This document shows positions 1-9,833 of a DNA stretch of 64,000 bases, one piece after another. The stretch spans positions 248,001 through 312,000 of the forward strand of contig JBDOQK010000021.1 in assembly GCA_040437565.1 (NCBI GenBank), in the 5' to 3' direction. The stretch's first letter is position 1, and every line of letters begins with the position of its first letter. Source of the DNA: Albugo candida (taxonomy: Eukaryota > Oomycota > Peronosporomycetes > Albuginales). The translations under genes were made by a program, and so were the position numbers. Under the pieces are notes generated by a model. The model saw only the letters and a program-made list of their open reading frames with translations, was not told where the DNA came from and made no database searches.

Positions 1-6
1 GACATC

Positions 7-600
7 TTGACAGATGAAAGTACTCGCACAAGATCAAGGACCCTGCCATCTTTGCAGGCCAGACAAGGATATAATCCACTTCCTAGCATTGATGAAAGAC
101 TCAGACAAGTCGCAGGCCAATCATTGGAAGGATGGATCCTCAAACCCGAGGCAACGACGCCTCACGAAGTGACGGCACGTCAAGCTCTACGTGAGCGATA
201 TCTGACGCCTCAGTTCATATTCATGGATCAATACCTGTCAAGATTAAAGGATCAAGCACGAGGTGCATCTGTAGCCACATTGAGGACCGTTCCTATCGTC
301 CATTACCCAGGAAAGTCGATAACGAAGTAGCCTTTGAGCACTGGGTGCAGCGCGTTCGTCGATTGCACAGTATTGACGCTCTTCGAGCAGTGACGATGTA
401 GCCGATGTACGTTTGGAACGCAAACTGCGCGATGACTTTGCGAACTTGAAGGCCAAAGGCTTATTGCGTTTCTTGTATCGATATTCTCACGTAATGATAC
501 CTGACGCTTCATTGCACACCAGTGCTTCGGCTGTCGAAGCAACGGGATCCAGTCATGATATGACAGTGAACCCTCCCACACCCGCACGAACTAGTGCGAA
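7..600 (+). CDS. Unrecognised coding fragment in two open segments
   Basis: Two open stretches on the plus strand (7-330 and about 413-600) have protein-like composition, with runs such as IDERLRQVAGQSLEGW and FANLKAKGLLRFLYRYSHV, and lie in different frames. I do not recognise the family. The left end is cut by the window edge, and the right end runs into the 3' end of a Gypsy fossil on the other strand. It could be a host gene truncated by that insertion or part of another mobile element; nothing seen decides this. The plus-strand frame past about 600 is antisense to the chromodomain and is not counted. Confidence 0.35.
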
Positions 601-3600
601 GCGTGACGTGTTACAGCTGGGCCCTGCTCACGGCATTCAAAAACGTCTAAGTCATAGGGGCAATCGTGCTGCAATGAAGTTTCAAATTCCCACGACTTCT
701 CTGACTCAGGGTACCCCCGCCATTTCACCAAGTACTGGTTCTGGCCATTACGACGACGTCGCTTAGAAATTCTCATCACATGGAACTGGCGATTCCCTTG
801 CTTATCGAGCAGAACAGGCGAAGGTCAACACATCGGGACCATGATGATCTCTGCAAGACCATTGAAGAGCTGATGCACGAGGTGCAACTCCTTCGCGAGC
901 GTGGATTACGCCTGGAATCGCTTGAGAGCCGCGTACGAGCCTTGGAGCAGGGTCAACCTCTCTTGGAGGGGCAGCTGGATATCCTCTTGTGGATGCAGCA
1001 ATACGTAGCACCGCAACCTCCGCTGGCGCCAGCGCCACCAGATTCACATGGGAAGGATCCCGATAAGGCTCAAGAAAGCCAACGTAAAACAAGGGATGTG
1101 TGAGCAACTTGCGCGGAAGGTTGAGCGTGTAAGCAAGGCCCTTCTTCGCCATGACCGTAAATGGCTCCAGCAAGCGTGGTCGCAACTTTGTCTTGAAGAC
1201 AGCGGACACTACATTTGTAGGTAGGTTTTTAGTACTGAGTAACGCTTGGTCTCCGACCGCATAACTTTCAATAAAATCTGTGCTTTTTGCATCAGCTTGT
1301 GCTTTTTGTCGGTCTTGGCTTTCATCCGTTGCGTCACGAACATGTCGTAAGACATCTGATCGCGTTGCGACAAACTCGTGAGCCTGTTTCTCAACAGTAG
1401 CAGGGCTGGCATCATCAAGCCGAACGGCCACCTCTCCACCACCAAGCCCTGAACCACGAAGCGATAGCGTTAATGAAACGCGAGGATGGGTGAGCCAGTT
1501 CACGTAGAACGGAGTGTAGCCAGTATAGGCATGAAAAGAGTTGTTTAACGCAAAATCAACAACAGGGAGCATGAAGCTCCAACGATTAGGTTTATCAGCT
1601 CAAATGCTGCGTAAGATATCACCAATAACGCGATTAACTTGCTCAGTTTGACCATGGTTCTGGGGATGATCCGCAGTGGACATATNNNNNNNNNNNNNNN
1701 NNNNNNNNNNNNNNNNNNNNNNNNNNNNNNNNNNNNNNNNNNNNNNNNNNNNNNNNNNNNNNNNNNNNNNNNNNNNNNNNNNNNNGCGACAAACTCGTGA
1801 GCCTGTTTCTCAACAGTAGCAGGGCTGGCATCATCAAGCCGAACGGCCACCTCTCCACCACCAAGCCCTGAACCACGAAGCGATAGCGTTAATGAAACGC
1901 GAGGATGGGTGAGCCAGTTCACGTAGAACGGAGTGTAGCCAGTATAGGCATGAAAAGAGTTGTTTAACGCAAAATCAACAACAGGGAGCATGAAGCTCCA
2001 ACGATTAGGTTTATCAGCTCAAATGCTGCGTAAGATATCACCAATAACGCGATTAACTTGCTCAGTTTGACCATGGTTCTGGGGATGATCCGCAGTGGAC
2101 ATATCCAATCGGGTGCCAAGCACCTTGAAGGTGGACTTCCAAAACTTTCCAGTGAAGCGAGCATCTTTATCAGAGAAAATTGAAACAGGCAAACCGTGTT
2201 GATGGAACACTCGTTCGATCAACAGCATAGCTGTACCTGCACCATCGATGCAGTCCGGCACAGCCGCTAAATAAGCCATATTGCTCATACGGTCAACGAA
2301 GACCACGATCCCCGTGTTGCCTTCCGAATCTTTCGGTAGGCCAAACACAAAATCCATGCTAACGGACTCCCAACACCCTGTGGGTACTGGGAAACTAGCT
2401 AGCGGCGCAGCCGTATGCACTAAGTATCTAACCCAGTGACATGTTTCACATGTACGTACGTACGTACTTAACCATTAATAGAGTTTGGGCCACCAATAGT
2501 GTTGGCTCACTGATCTATAGGTCTTCTTACGACCGATAGGACCAGTCAACGCAGTATCATGTGCCACATAGAGGATTCGATACTTCAACTCCTCATCATG
2601 AGGGACAACGATGCGATGACTATTCTCCACATCCGTGCAGTAGCACAACAGGCCTTGATCGATGGAATATCGATCTAGCCTCGCACTTAATCGTGCCGAC
2701 AATTCTATGTCTGAGTCTGTGAACTCCTCGCTTCCAAGCGCATGTAGCAATGCTACACACTGTTCATCCTTGGCATAAGCCCCACGGATCGTGATTAAAG
2801 ACGACAGTGTCGGAACATGAGAAAGCTCATATTCAGACCTGCGGGACAACGCATCGGCCAAAGCATTTTTCTTGCCCGGCTTATACTTCACCTCGAAGAT
2901 GTGTCCGGCAAAGAATCAAAGCCAACGAGCCATTTTCTGAGAAAGATGAGGCGACTAAGTCACAGTGCGTAGTGAAGCATGATCCGTGTAAATCACAAAA
3001 CCCTGGATCCTAGCAGATAATTCTAAATTTGACCAGAGCATACTTCATTGCAAGTAACTCCTTGTCATCAACCGGGTAGTTCTTCTCTGCAGTCTTGAGC
3101 TGGCGTGATTCATACGCGAAAACGCGCCCATGACCATAGGTATCTGTTTGAAGTAGCGCATAATCTATGGCAAATCAGATGCGTCGCAGACGACACTGAA
3201 TGGGGCTTGAAGGAGACTGTCCTTAACTGCTTCAAAAGCATCGTTCTGTGTGCTAGTCCAGCACCATTCCACATCCTTTTGAGAAGATCGGACAATGTCG
3301 AGCCATGTCAGCTTATTTCTCGCTGTACTTATCCATTTAGTTGGCGACGCCTAGCCACATCCGCAAATCCTTTTGGTTCTTAGGAACCGGCCAATTGACT
3401 ATGGTTTTCACCTTAGCGGTATCCGCTCCAAGGCCTCGCTTCCATATAAAGCACCCTAATAATGGAATCTCTTCCACACCAAAGATGCATTTCGAGGCGT
3501 CGGCATACAACTTGTTCGTGCGCATGCACTCGAGCACAGCTCGTAAATGGTCAACGTGATTTTCCATTTCATACCGACCGTTCATGGCACGGCTATGGAC

Positions 3601-3700
3601 ATAGATGTCATCAAAGTATGTTTGTGCGTAGACTCGATGAGGTCTGAACAGCTGTGTCACCATACGATTGAACGTAGCCGGAGCATCGGATAGCCCTTAA
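591..3700 (-). mobile_element. Ty3/Gypsy fossil G1 (pol 3' part with chromodomain)
   Basis: Read on the minus strand from 3.7 kb down to 0.6 kb, the order is reverse transcriptase (YFDDIYVHS catalytic box near 3.62 kb), the start of RNase H, a zinc-binding and integrase core region (about 2.9-2.0 kb; SMDFVFGLPKD, TEQVNRVIGDILR), the integrase C-terminal part and a terminal chromodomain (YLVKWRGYPESEKSWEFE, 0.6-0.78 kb). This order is that of chromodomain Gypsy elements common in oomycetes. Gag, protease and recognisable LTRs are absent. The copy is broken, with several interruptions, and is an old fossil. Its integrase section appears twice only because of the assembly gap at 1,686-1,785. Confidence 0.85.
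1367..2104. repeat. Assembly duplication around gap 1,686-1,785
   Basis: The 319 bases left of the 100-N gap (1,367-1,685) recur directly right of it (1,786-2,104), with the same ends and no difference seen. This is the pattern of two contigs whose ends overlap but were scaffolded with a default gap. The duplication is therefore very probably not present in the organism. Confidence 0.9.
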
Positions 3701-3889
3701 ACTTGACTATGTCACGTTTCACATGACGTCCGTCTTGTACCACGTGGTGACCGTCACTCTTCGTCCCATCTGTGACGTCGTCACCAAAACAGCCATTCAA
3801 GTGAGGTCGGACTTTACCTGTGATGAATCTTGCAGTTGACGCGCGAACCCTTGACGAAATGTCAGGAAACGATCTCTTCTAACCGTATT
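3700..3889. other. Junction stretch without gene
   Basis: About 190 bases lie between the Gypsy fossil and the first family-S-like remnant. They are rich in CACGTG and GACGTC-like words. No coding frame or repeat partner was recognised. Confidence 0.3.
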
Positions 3890-4480
3890 TAAGCGACCAT
3901 TGCAGAAGGCAAAAAATCAGCCATTTATGACGTATATCGAGGTGCTCTTCTGCTCATAATTAACAACGTTTTTCAGACCAAAACCATAGCCGAGGCAATA
4001 GAGCTGGAGAAGCTACAGCTCGCTGATGCTGTTAAGAGCATGTTTCACGGCTGTCCCATAAATGGCAAAATCAACGAGACAGAAACTAATTATATAAAGT
4101 GATCAAAAGAATGATACATATGCCAATTTGCTACATCGAATGACTATGTGTCTCCTTCTTCGTTCCAACCCGCCTCGAAAAAGACTTTCATGGCAGCCAT
4201 CATCTGTACGATAAGTATGGACATCACTGGGTTTCATCTTTTTCAAGAGAGTCTCCCTCATTAGTAGGATGCCTCTCAATCTCCTGAAACGCGAGTGCGA
4301 TGCCTCTATGTTTGTCAATCGAATCGTAATTGTGTTATATTGCATGGGTGTCGAAAGCTACTCATTTTTCTCGATCAGATTGATTCAATTCGCTTTCGAT
4401 ATCAGATTTCTGTGGAAATGAACCAGTGTCGACAGCTTGCATGGCGGAACTGAATCGCTGGTGATTTAAGGCGTAGAAGA
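3890..4480 (+). pseudogene. Decayed family-S-like gene fragment (copy at 4 kb)
   Basis: This stretch is homologous, in order and on the same strand, to 7,150-7,830 and partly to 23,180-23,350. Shared pieces include a segment encoding EKLQLADAVKSMF, the nucleotide run GGATGCCTCTCAAT, and the tail around CGAGTGCGATG and TGTTTGTCAATCG. It is a paralogue of the 7 kb copy, more eroded, and no long frame survives. The right side is cut by an assembly gap. No function can be assigned beyond membership in the repeated cassette. Confidence 0.5.
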
Positions 4481-4508
4481 AACTTTAAAGGCTCCACAGC
4501 GTTGCTGA

Positions 4509-4608
4509 NNNNNNNNNNNNNNNNNNNNNNNNNNNNNNNNNNNNNNNNNNNNNNNNNNNNNNNNNNNNNNNNNNNNNNNNNNNNNNNNNNNNNNNNNNNN
4601 NNNNNNNN
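4509..4608. other. Assembly gap of 100 N
   Basis: One hundred N. Sequence to the left belongs to the decayed family-S-like copy and to the right to a family-Q copy. No overlap between the flanks is visible, so the real distance is unknown. Confidence 0.95.
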
Positions 4609-4609
4609 A

Positions 4610-5140
4610 CCCTATGAAACGGAAAATCACTGTGGCTGTTTATTTCATGCCGTAAGATAGCGAACAGAAGATTTGATTTTCCGACGAGCTTTGTATATTT
4701 GTGCGGAAAGATGACAGCCTTTGCATTCAATTTATTACAATCAAACTTCCAAGTAGACTCGGATATCCTTTTGTTGTTAGACTTGGTTTTGACTGGTGAC
4801 AGAAGGATGGAAAAATAAATGAGCTAGAGCAATCTTGAATGTGACTCCAAGAGTCAAATCAACTACAACCGTCCAAACTGTAAACGTTGGATATATATAT
4901 TACTTCTATACTTGATACGTCTGTCGTTAGTACATCGTCTTGATCCTTGCGGCATTGACCAGCACTTGTGCCACGCAGGGAACAAGAGCTTTCTTCGAGT
5001 GGTGGGCATCAAACAATGCGTTGACAAAGGGATCAAACTTAGAAAGGTCCATCATGCTATGGTGATCTCGATGATAACTTTCGTTCTTTTTTTAGAAGAC
5101 AATCTGGCTACTCCAACAGCACAGGAAGCTTTGTAAATGT
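4610..5140 (+). pseudogene. Family-Q remnant, copy of 59.45-60.4 kb
   Basis: Two conserved blocks are recognisable. The first (4,690-4,820) encodes FQVDSDILLLLDLVLTGDRR, matching the minus-strand copy near 59.8 kb and, more loosely, the plus-strand copy at 22.5-22.6 kb. The second (4,912-5,136) encodes LIRLSLVHRLDPCGIDQH and AGNKSFLRVVG, matching 59,454-59,756 on the minus strand and a more eroded copy at 36.7-36.96 kb. The second frame is open for about 70 codons in two copies, so it may be real coding sequence. The product is unknown. It converges on the neighbouring family-P copy, as in the right half of the window. Confidence 0.5.
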
Positions 5141-5920
5141 TTTCAAAAAGAAAAAGCAGAAGTTTCTAATTATGAGTGGATGACATGAACAAATTCCCAT
5201 GAAATTTCAGATTCTGACTCTCTTTAGGTATGTTATTGACACAAACTCGTGATCTCAACCCACGCTAAACCTCCACCGAATATAATAGATCTAGTATGAA
5301 TTATCAGTCATGCAGCATTCCACCAAATTCAGTGAAGATGTACATTCGAATCCAACGTCCTTATTGCCATCGATTTGTTCTAGTTCCCATATCGATCCGT
5401 TCGGCTCACGATTAGACGTTGAAGTTATGCACCCAACACGCTCTCAAATATCAGAGTTTTCCGTCGTATGAACAAAACTTTGGTCGATTTTTGTGGTACT
5501 TTGCTTTCTCCGGCCACTCTTGCACGTCCTTCGTCTACGACAATATCAAAAGCACGTATACCTTTAGGTACACCAAAAGGTCAGCAGAAAGTGAGTACTC
5601 TCACAAAAAGTCTAGCGTGAATCTTTGTGCTCCATTTTAATCCCGTCATCTTGTGATACAGGATCATACCAGTGTACAGTGCCTGACGTGATTTGATTCC
5701 GCACAATGTCAGAGAAATGGTCTGAATGGCCGATCAGGATTGCAAATCACTTCAAGCGCATTCTTTCAAGCATCGGGTTAGGCCTATGTCTGCGCTGTTT
5801 TAGTTGATAGTGAAGTCTTATCACCTTCCAAGTAGCGATGACAGATACATATGAGCGTCATCAAAACCTATCAACAGGTATCGATTCCCGATTATAATAT
5901 CAAGTAAAATGGTAGGAATA
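5140..5920. repeat. Cassette middle section, reverse copy of 58.7-59.5 kb
   Basis: This is the reverse complement of the stretch between families P and Q at 58.7-59.5 kb and 36.0-36.8 kb. At 5,160-5,270 lies the reverse of the N module (around GACAATAACATACC). At 5,419-5,640 lies a stretch related to the minus-strand text at 58.9-59.2 kb (YEQNF on one side, MNKTL on the other, then AxHKKxxN). No intact gene is apparent. Confidence 0.5.
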
Positions 5921-5928
5921 GCTGAACA

Positions 5929-6760
5929 TTAAGAATTCCCTTTTGCTCTGCCAGGTGCACTCTCACATAGTCGCGCCTCCGGCCGCCGATTCGATTGTTT
6001 CCAGTCTTGAATAAAATAGATGGACAGTCGACAAATGAGTGCGATCTTCTTGGAGCTTGAACACTTCACAAAAAATTCTTTTATGCGTTGTTGGGACTTG
6101 GTAGACATAGTCTTTACTACCTTGTGCACCAGACGCTCAACAAAGTCACCACTCATCTCCACGCATAGACCCATATACTTGATTCCTGCGCCCACGCGAC
6201 TAAATCGATCAACTGACAAATGGATGTCCTCGATCGATATTTTCAAAAGTANNNNNNNNNNNNNNNNNNNNNNNNNNNNNNNNNNNNNNNNNNNNNNNNN
6301 NNNNNNNNNNNNNNNNNNNNNNNNNNNNNNNNNNNNNNNNNNNNNNNNNNNAGTCTTTACTACCTTGTGCACCAGACGCTCAACAAAGTCACCACTCATC
6401 TCCACGCATAGACCCATATACTTGATTCCTGCGCCCACGCGACTAAATCGATCAACTGACAAATGGATGTCCTCGATCGATATTTTCAAAAGTATTTGCA
6501 TTTAACTCGCATCAAATCTTTTCCACTTCGATGCGTCCGTTTCGATGATAACAAAAGAGCTCTGCAGTAAAACACTAAATCAAATGTATCTTCCATGCAC
6601 ACTTGTACTTGTACTTGTCCTGTCACCTAAAGCCAGTCGCCTGCACACCAGCTGGCCTCATAACATCGTGTTGAATTAAAAATAAATGCACCTAACGAGT
6701 TGACGAAACAAGTATTTTACTCGACGTAAACTGACTCTTGTTAGCTTACCAGTAAGGTGA
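5929..6760 (-). pseudogene. Family-P copy E
   Basis: This is the minus-strand copy of a coding family repeated at 10.3-10.8 (-), 35.4-35.95 (+), 58.1-58.7 (+) and 63.1-63.9 kb (+). The longest frame contains IHLSVDRFSRVGAGIKYMG, GDFVERLVHKVVKT, FFVKCSSSKKIALICRL and a basic end. Upstream toward 6.7 kb the shared N-terminal block (DKYKYKC, then VIIxxxxSKW) is present but in other frames. The frame is interrupted by an assembly gap whose flanks (6,109-6,251 and 6,352-6,494) are the same 143 bases. I do not recognise the protein. It is transcribed away from the family-S-like gene at 7.0 kb across a shared 250-base block. Confidence 0.5.
6109..6494. repeat. Assembly duplication around gap 6,252-6,351
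   Basis: The 143 bases at 6,109-6,251 are repeated at 6,352-6,494 on the other side of 100 N, with no difference seen. This is an unmerged contig overlap. The 190-residue minus-strand frame that spans the gap is inflated by it. Confidence 0.9.
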
Positions 6761-6769
6761 TGCATTATG

Positions 6770-7017
6770 GCGCACTATTTCATACCAGGAACCGTGACGT
6801 TTACTTGGGTGAGGATTCATATTAGCACACGTCAAATTCGTTCCAAATAGTCTGAACAAGCGACATAGAAGAACACTATGGACAATGACGTAACATCAGC
6901 TGCAAGCAAGGATGCGCAGTATCACACATAATATCAAAGTAATTTGAACGCATCAGTTTGATCAGAATCTTACCTTCTCAGTAGCCACCAGCTCGGCATA
7001 TCTCTTCAAACTTTGTT
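6770..7017. promoter_or_regulatory. Bidirectional intergenic block, locus i
   Basis: This stretch separates family-P copy E (leftward) from a family-S-like gene (rightward). In rightward order it carries ACACGTCAAATT, AATGACGTAACATCAGC (6,884-6,900), GGATGCGC, ATCAAAGTAATTTG, GCATCAGTTTGAT and a leader resembling CAGTAGCCACCAG. The same elements in the same order occur at 10.9-11.1, 35.15-35.3, 45.17-45.3, 57.7-58.0 and 62.87-63.05 kb. TGACGTAA resembles an ATF/CREB-type bZIP half-palindrome. That such proteins bind here is inference. Confidence 0.55.
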
Positions 7018-7600
7018 GCAGCCATTATCGGACTTTCGACTAATCAAATTGTAGTCATTTGCTGCACAATATCCCGAGTCAAATGCTCCAAAAGTGGGAA
7101 CCGCAATTGAAGGCCAATGCCCAGATGAAAACGACAGGGGCGTTACTCCGTTGACATTGCAGAAGGCAAAAGCAATCAATCCCGTCATGGCGTATATCGA
7201 GGTGCTCCTTTTGTTCACAATTTGAAACGTTCTTCAGACCAACACTATAGACGAGACAATAAAACTGGAGAAAGTACAACTCGCTGATGCTGTTAAAATC
7301 GTGTTTTACAGCTACCTCATGACTGCTGTAAGGAACCACAAAGAAAATAATTCTATAGTGCCTGTGTACCTCGAGAATTCAGTCACATTGTTGGACTATG
7401 ATGACGTGATTTACAGAAAGAATGTTACATATCCCAATTCTCTGGATCGAATGACTATGTTTGACCTTCGTCATTCCAACCCGCCTCGTAAAAGACTTGC
7501 ATGGCAGCAATCATATGCACGAGAAGTATTTGGATCACTGGATCTCAATTCTCTCTCAAGAGGGTCTTACTCATCAGTAGGATGCCTCTCAATATCTTGA
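7018..7600 (+). pseudogene. Family-S-like gene copy with 99-codon open tail
   Basis: The position, orientation and 5' leader match the secreted genes at 11.1 and 62.9 kb, but the signal-peptide start is not preserved and the frame is interrupted. The longest open part (7,301-7,600) encodes LMTAVRNHKENNSIVPVYLE through SYSSVGCLSIS. Upstream of it lies a segment with KLEKVQLADAV, which recurs at 4.0 kb (EKLQLADAV) and 23.2 kb (EKVQLADAV). Function is unknown. It could still be read from an alternative start, but most likely it is dead. Confidence 0.5.
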
Positions 7601-7960
7601 AACACGAGTGCGATGTCTCTATGTTTGTGAATCGAGTCGTAATTGTACTATATTGCATAATTGTCGAAATCTACTCAATGGTATCGATCAGATCGATTCA
7701 ATTCGCTCCCGATATCACAATTATGTGGATATGAACAAGTATCGATATCGACAGATTGCTTGGCGGAACTGACTCGCTGATGACTTTAAGCGTAGAAGAA
7801 AATCTAAAGACTTTACTGCGTTGTTGAACTCAAGTCGTCAGCCATCAACAATGACAATCATCCGACCTGCAACAAATTGCAAGGTAATATTGATTACACC
7901 ATTCCGCATTCATGAACCGCGACGTTCTTCCAAGAAAATGCACTCATAACGTAATGAAAG
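7600..7960 (+). repeat. Segmental duplicate of 23.5-23.7 kb
   Basis: The 3' flank of the family-S-like copy continues into sequence also seen at 23.6 kb (ACCATTCCGSATTCAT, then AACCGCGACAT or AACCGCGACGT). The part at 7,600-7,830 also matches 4,300-4,480. The duplication thus covers a family-S-like remnant plus the start of a NicO-like gene. No separate gene is seen. Confidence 0.5.
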
Positions 7961-7965
7961 CATGA

Positions 7966-8503
7966 TACCGTGCCTCGAGAAAGATACATTCATACGAACG
8001 TCAAGACACTTGTCACCCACTCCGGCGTGAATCAGCGGTAAGTAAATTTTCAATAAGCATGTGGTAGGATAGCGGGCTGTTTCGCGCTCGAGTAAGCATT
8101 GTTACGATCCCCGTCCTATTACTACTTTGCAGAGCTTGTTCTTTTAGACGCTTATTTGGGGTAAGTAGTGTTACGGTTCCAGAATCGAAGGATGTTGATA
8201 TAACAGGCAAACAGCCGAAATTAGGAAGTGTATCTTCCAAAGAATGACCAAGGTAGCAATATGGTCGAAACGGGAGACACCATTCAGTTAGAATCGTGCA
8301 GAACGGAGGAATCAGCCACGAAGGATCAGGAAGGATTAGTAGGAGCCATCTCCGAGTCATCGAGCACGACATTCGACAAACAACACCCAAAAGCTTCACA
8401 CAGACTTAACTTGCGTATATACAAGTCATAAAGACAGCGTTGCACTGAATGTGTACCACATCATTTACGCGCAGTCAGTTGGAGCGATAGTACGACACAA
8501 AAA
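7966..8503 (+). CDS. Probable 5' part of a NicO-like gene with an intron (uncertain)
   Basis: A short exon-like stretch ends at a strong donor (GCG then GTAAGTAAAT, near 8,037). The same donor context occurs at 23,881-23,895, after a start that would encode MEEYNSKTLAVAP. A plausible acceptor (TTACTACTTTGCAG) lies near 8,136. Then follows a low-complexity polar region (PESKDVDITGKQPKLGSVSS), of the kind often seen in loops of multi-pass transporters. Several stops interrupt simple reading, so either more introns exist or the 5' half is decayed. It is linked to the C-terminal exon at 8,554 by position only. Confidence 0.3.
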
Positions 8504-8553
8504 GTAAGTGCAATTGAGCAATTAATGTTGACACAACTCTGATCCAATTGTAG

Positions 8554-8841
8554 TATACAGCTTTTATGGTAGGTAGAGTACACGGTGTTGCTGGTCCGGG
8601 TGGTATACTCGGTGTACTTCCGGCAGTCGGGTTACACGATTCCGTCAAATCAATTACATATCTAGGATCATTTTGCGTGGCTTCGATTTTGATCATGGGC
8701 ACGTTTGCGGGATGTTATGGAGAAGCAACAGCACGATTAGGCCAACGATCTGAAGTAGTTGCATTTCGAATTTCCATCTTCTCGTCAATGCTTTCGGTAA
8801 TCGTCGGAACTGTATGGATCATTCTATCATTGTTCCAATGA
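8554..8841 (+). CDS. NicO/UreH-like membrane protein, C-terminal exon
   Basis: The exon follows a short putative intron (8,504-8,553, GTAAGTG to TTGTAG). It encodes YTAFMVGRVHGVAGPGGILG, then GVLPAVGLHDSVKSITYLGSF and a second hydrophobic segment (SSMLSVIVGTVWIILSLF) before a stop. HG-x-AGPGG-x-LGVLPA, a hydrophobic helix with MG(T)FA, and a final TM helix resemble the C-terminal half of NicO-type (nickel/cobalt, UreH-related) membrane transporters. The family normally has six or more helices, so this exon alone is partial. If the upstream exons are intact it would be a plasma-membrane or organellar protein. The metal substrate is not shown by the sequence. It is the only conserved metabolic-type gene in the window. 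Confidence 0.55.
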   Translation, partial: YTAFMVGRVHGVAGPGGILGVLPAVGLHDSVKSITYLGSFCVASILIMGTFAGCYGEATARLGQRSEVVAFRISIFSSMLSVIVGTVWIILSLFQ

Positions 8842-8879
8842 ACTATATCATTATTACATTTATTATCAAATCAAATTTA

Positions 8880-9070
8880 TAGAACTATGTGGATTATATG
8901 TAAGCATACTTGGCGTGTCGACAACTTTCGCAAAGTGCGCAATCATTATAATCAGACAAGCTATTTTCTCGTTGCGGCAGCCCCACGCAATCCGTTCTAA
9001 AGAGTGCAAATGAACTGGTGCGTATATTTAACATCAAGTTGCACAGGTCTTCTATGAAAACGTATATTCT
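8880..9070 (+). repeat. Dispersed repeat, copy 1 (partner at 14.48 kb)
   Basis: This stretch pairs with 14,480-14,640 on the same strand: HTWRVDNFRKVRNHYNQTSY and YFLVAAAPR here against HTWLLEYLRKLRT and YFLIAVAAR there. Agreement at the protein level suggests both derive from a decayed gene of unknown identity. Here it directly follows the NicO-like exon; at 14.5 kb it follows a DNA transposon. Confidence 0.45.
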
Positions 9071-9830
9071 GCATTCGCAGTTTTACTCGAATGACCATAC
9101 GCAACAATGAGCTACTCAGACTCAACGATTCCAGCCTCACCATCACATCAAACTCCTCGAAACCTCGCTGAGTGTATTATAGTCATCCGGCAGTATATAA
9201 ATCTTTAATATAGTAAGACTTCAAAGCCACTCTGCGAAATTTTACGCATATCGGACGATCGAATCATTTATAACTTACATCCTCGCAATCTCCTTGATAT
9301 GAGGGATGTAAGTGGACTTAAGAAGGATTCAACCGCAGATGCAAGTCGAACTCCTAGATCAGTAGCTCATCAGGGCAATTGCCTATACTTGCTAAAATGA
9401 TGTATGAATACATAAAAGCTCAAACGAAACAGAGAAACATATGTGAATTACACCAAATGTAACGTAACATACGTAAGACCGCACGGGAAAGCATTACAAG
9501 AGCATTATTCACTCTACTCCCGGCAATGCAAACCGCCCGAGGCAGTTTAATTGTCAACATAAACAGAGACGAGGTTCAGGTATGACGGCGGAGAATGTGG
9601 CCAAGGAGCGCCCTTTTGAAATCTAAAAGATGTACCCGTTGTACCTGCTCTTGGTGCGGTTAGAAAGACAATCGAAAAAGTTGCACGAGTGTTTGTCACA
9701 ACACTCCACAGAGAAGTTACGATCGATGATTATACTTGACACAAATTATCAAATGTGTACGTGTAGTGATACTATGGAGACTTTGGATCCTTATGCACTA
9801 AACCAATACAGAGTCGTGTCCTACAGCCAA
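9070..9830. other. Gene-poor stretch
   Basis: About 760 bases. The only long frame (9,630-9,866, plus) encodes a 78-residue peptide without recognisable motifs and runs into the family-P copy on the other strand. No repeat partner was noticed. Confidence 0.3.
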
Positions 9831-9833
9831 TTG

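Noticed and set aside
780-1103. Plus-strand 107-codon frame that looks like a coiled coil
   Set aside because: It is antisense to the integrase C-terminal region of the Gypsy fossil, which has clear homology on the minus strand; the heptad-like text is most simply a shadow.
2452-2467. Short (ACGT)n repeat
   Set aside because: Only about four units; ordinary microsatellite inside the Gypsy fossil with no further meaning seen.
8013-8399. Minus-strand 128-codon frame
   Set aside because: Lies antisense to the NicO-like gene; composition and the splice sites on the plus strand favour the plus strand.
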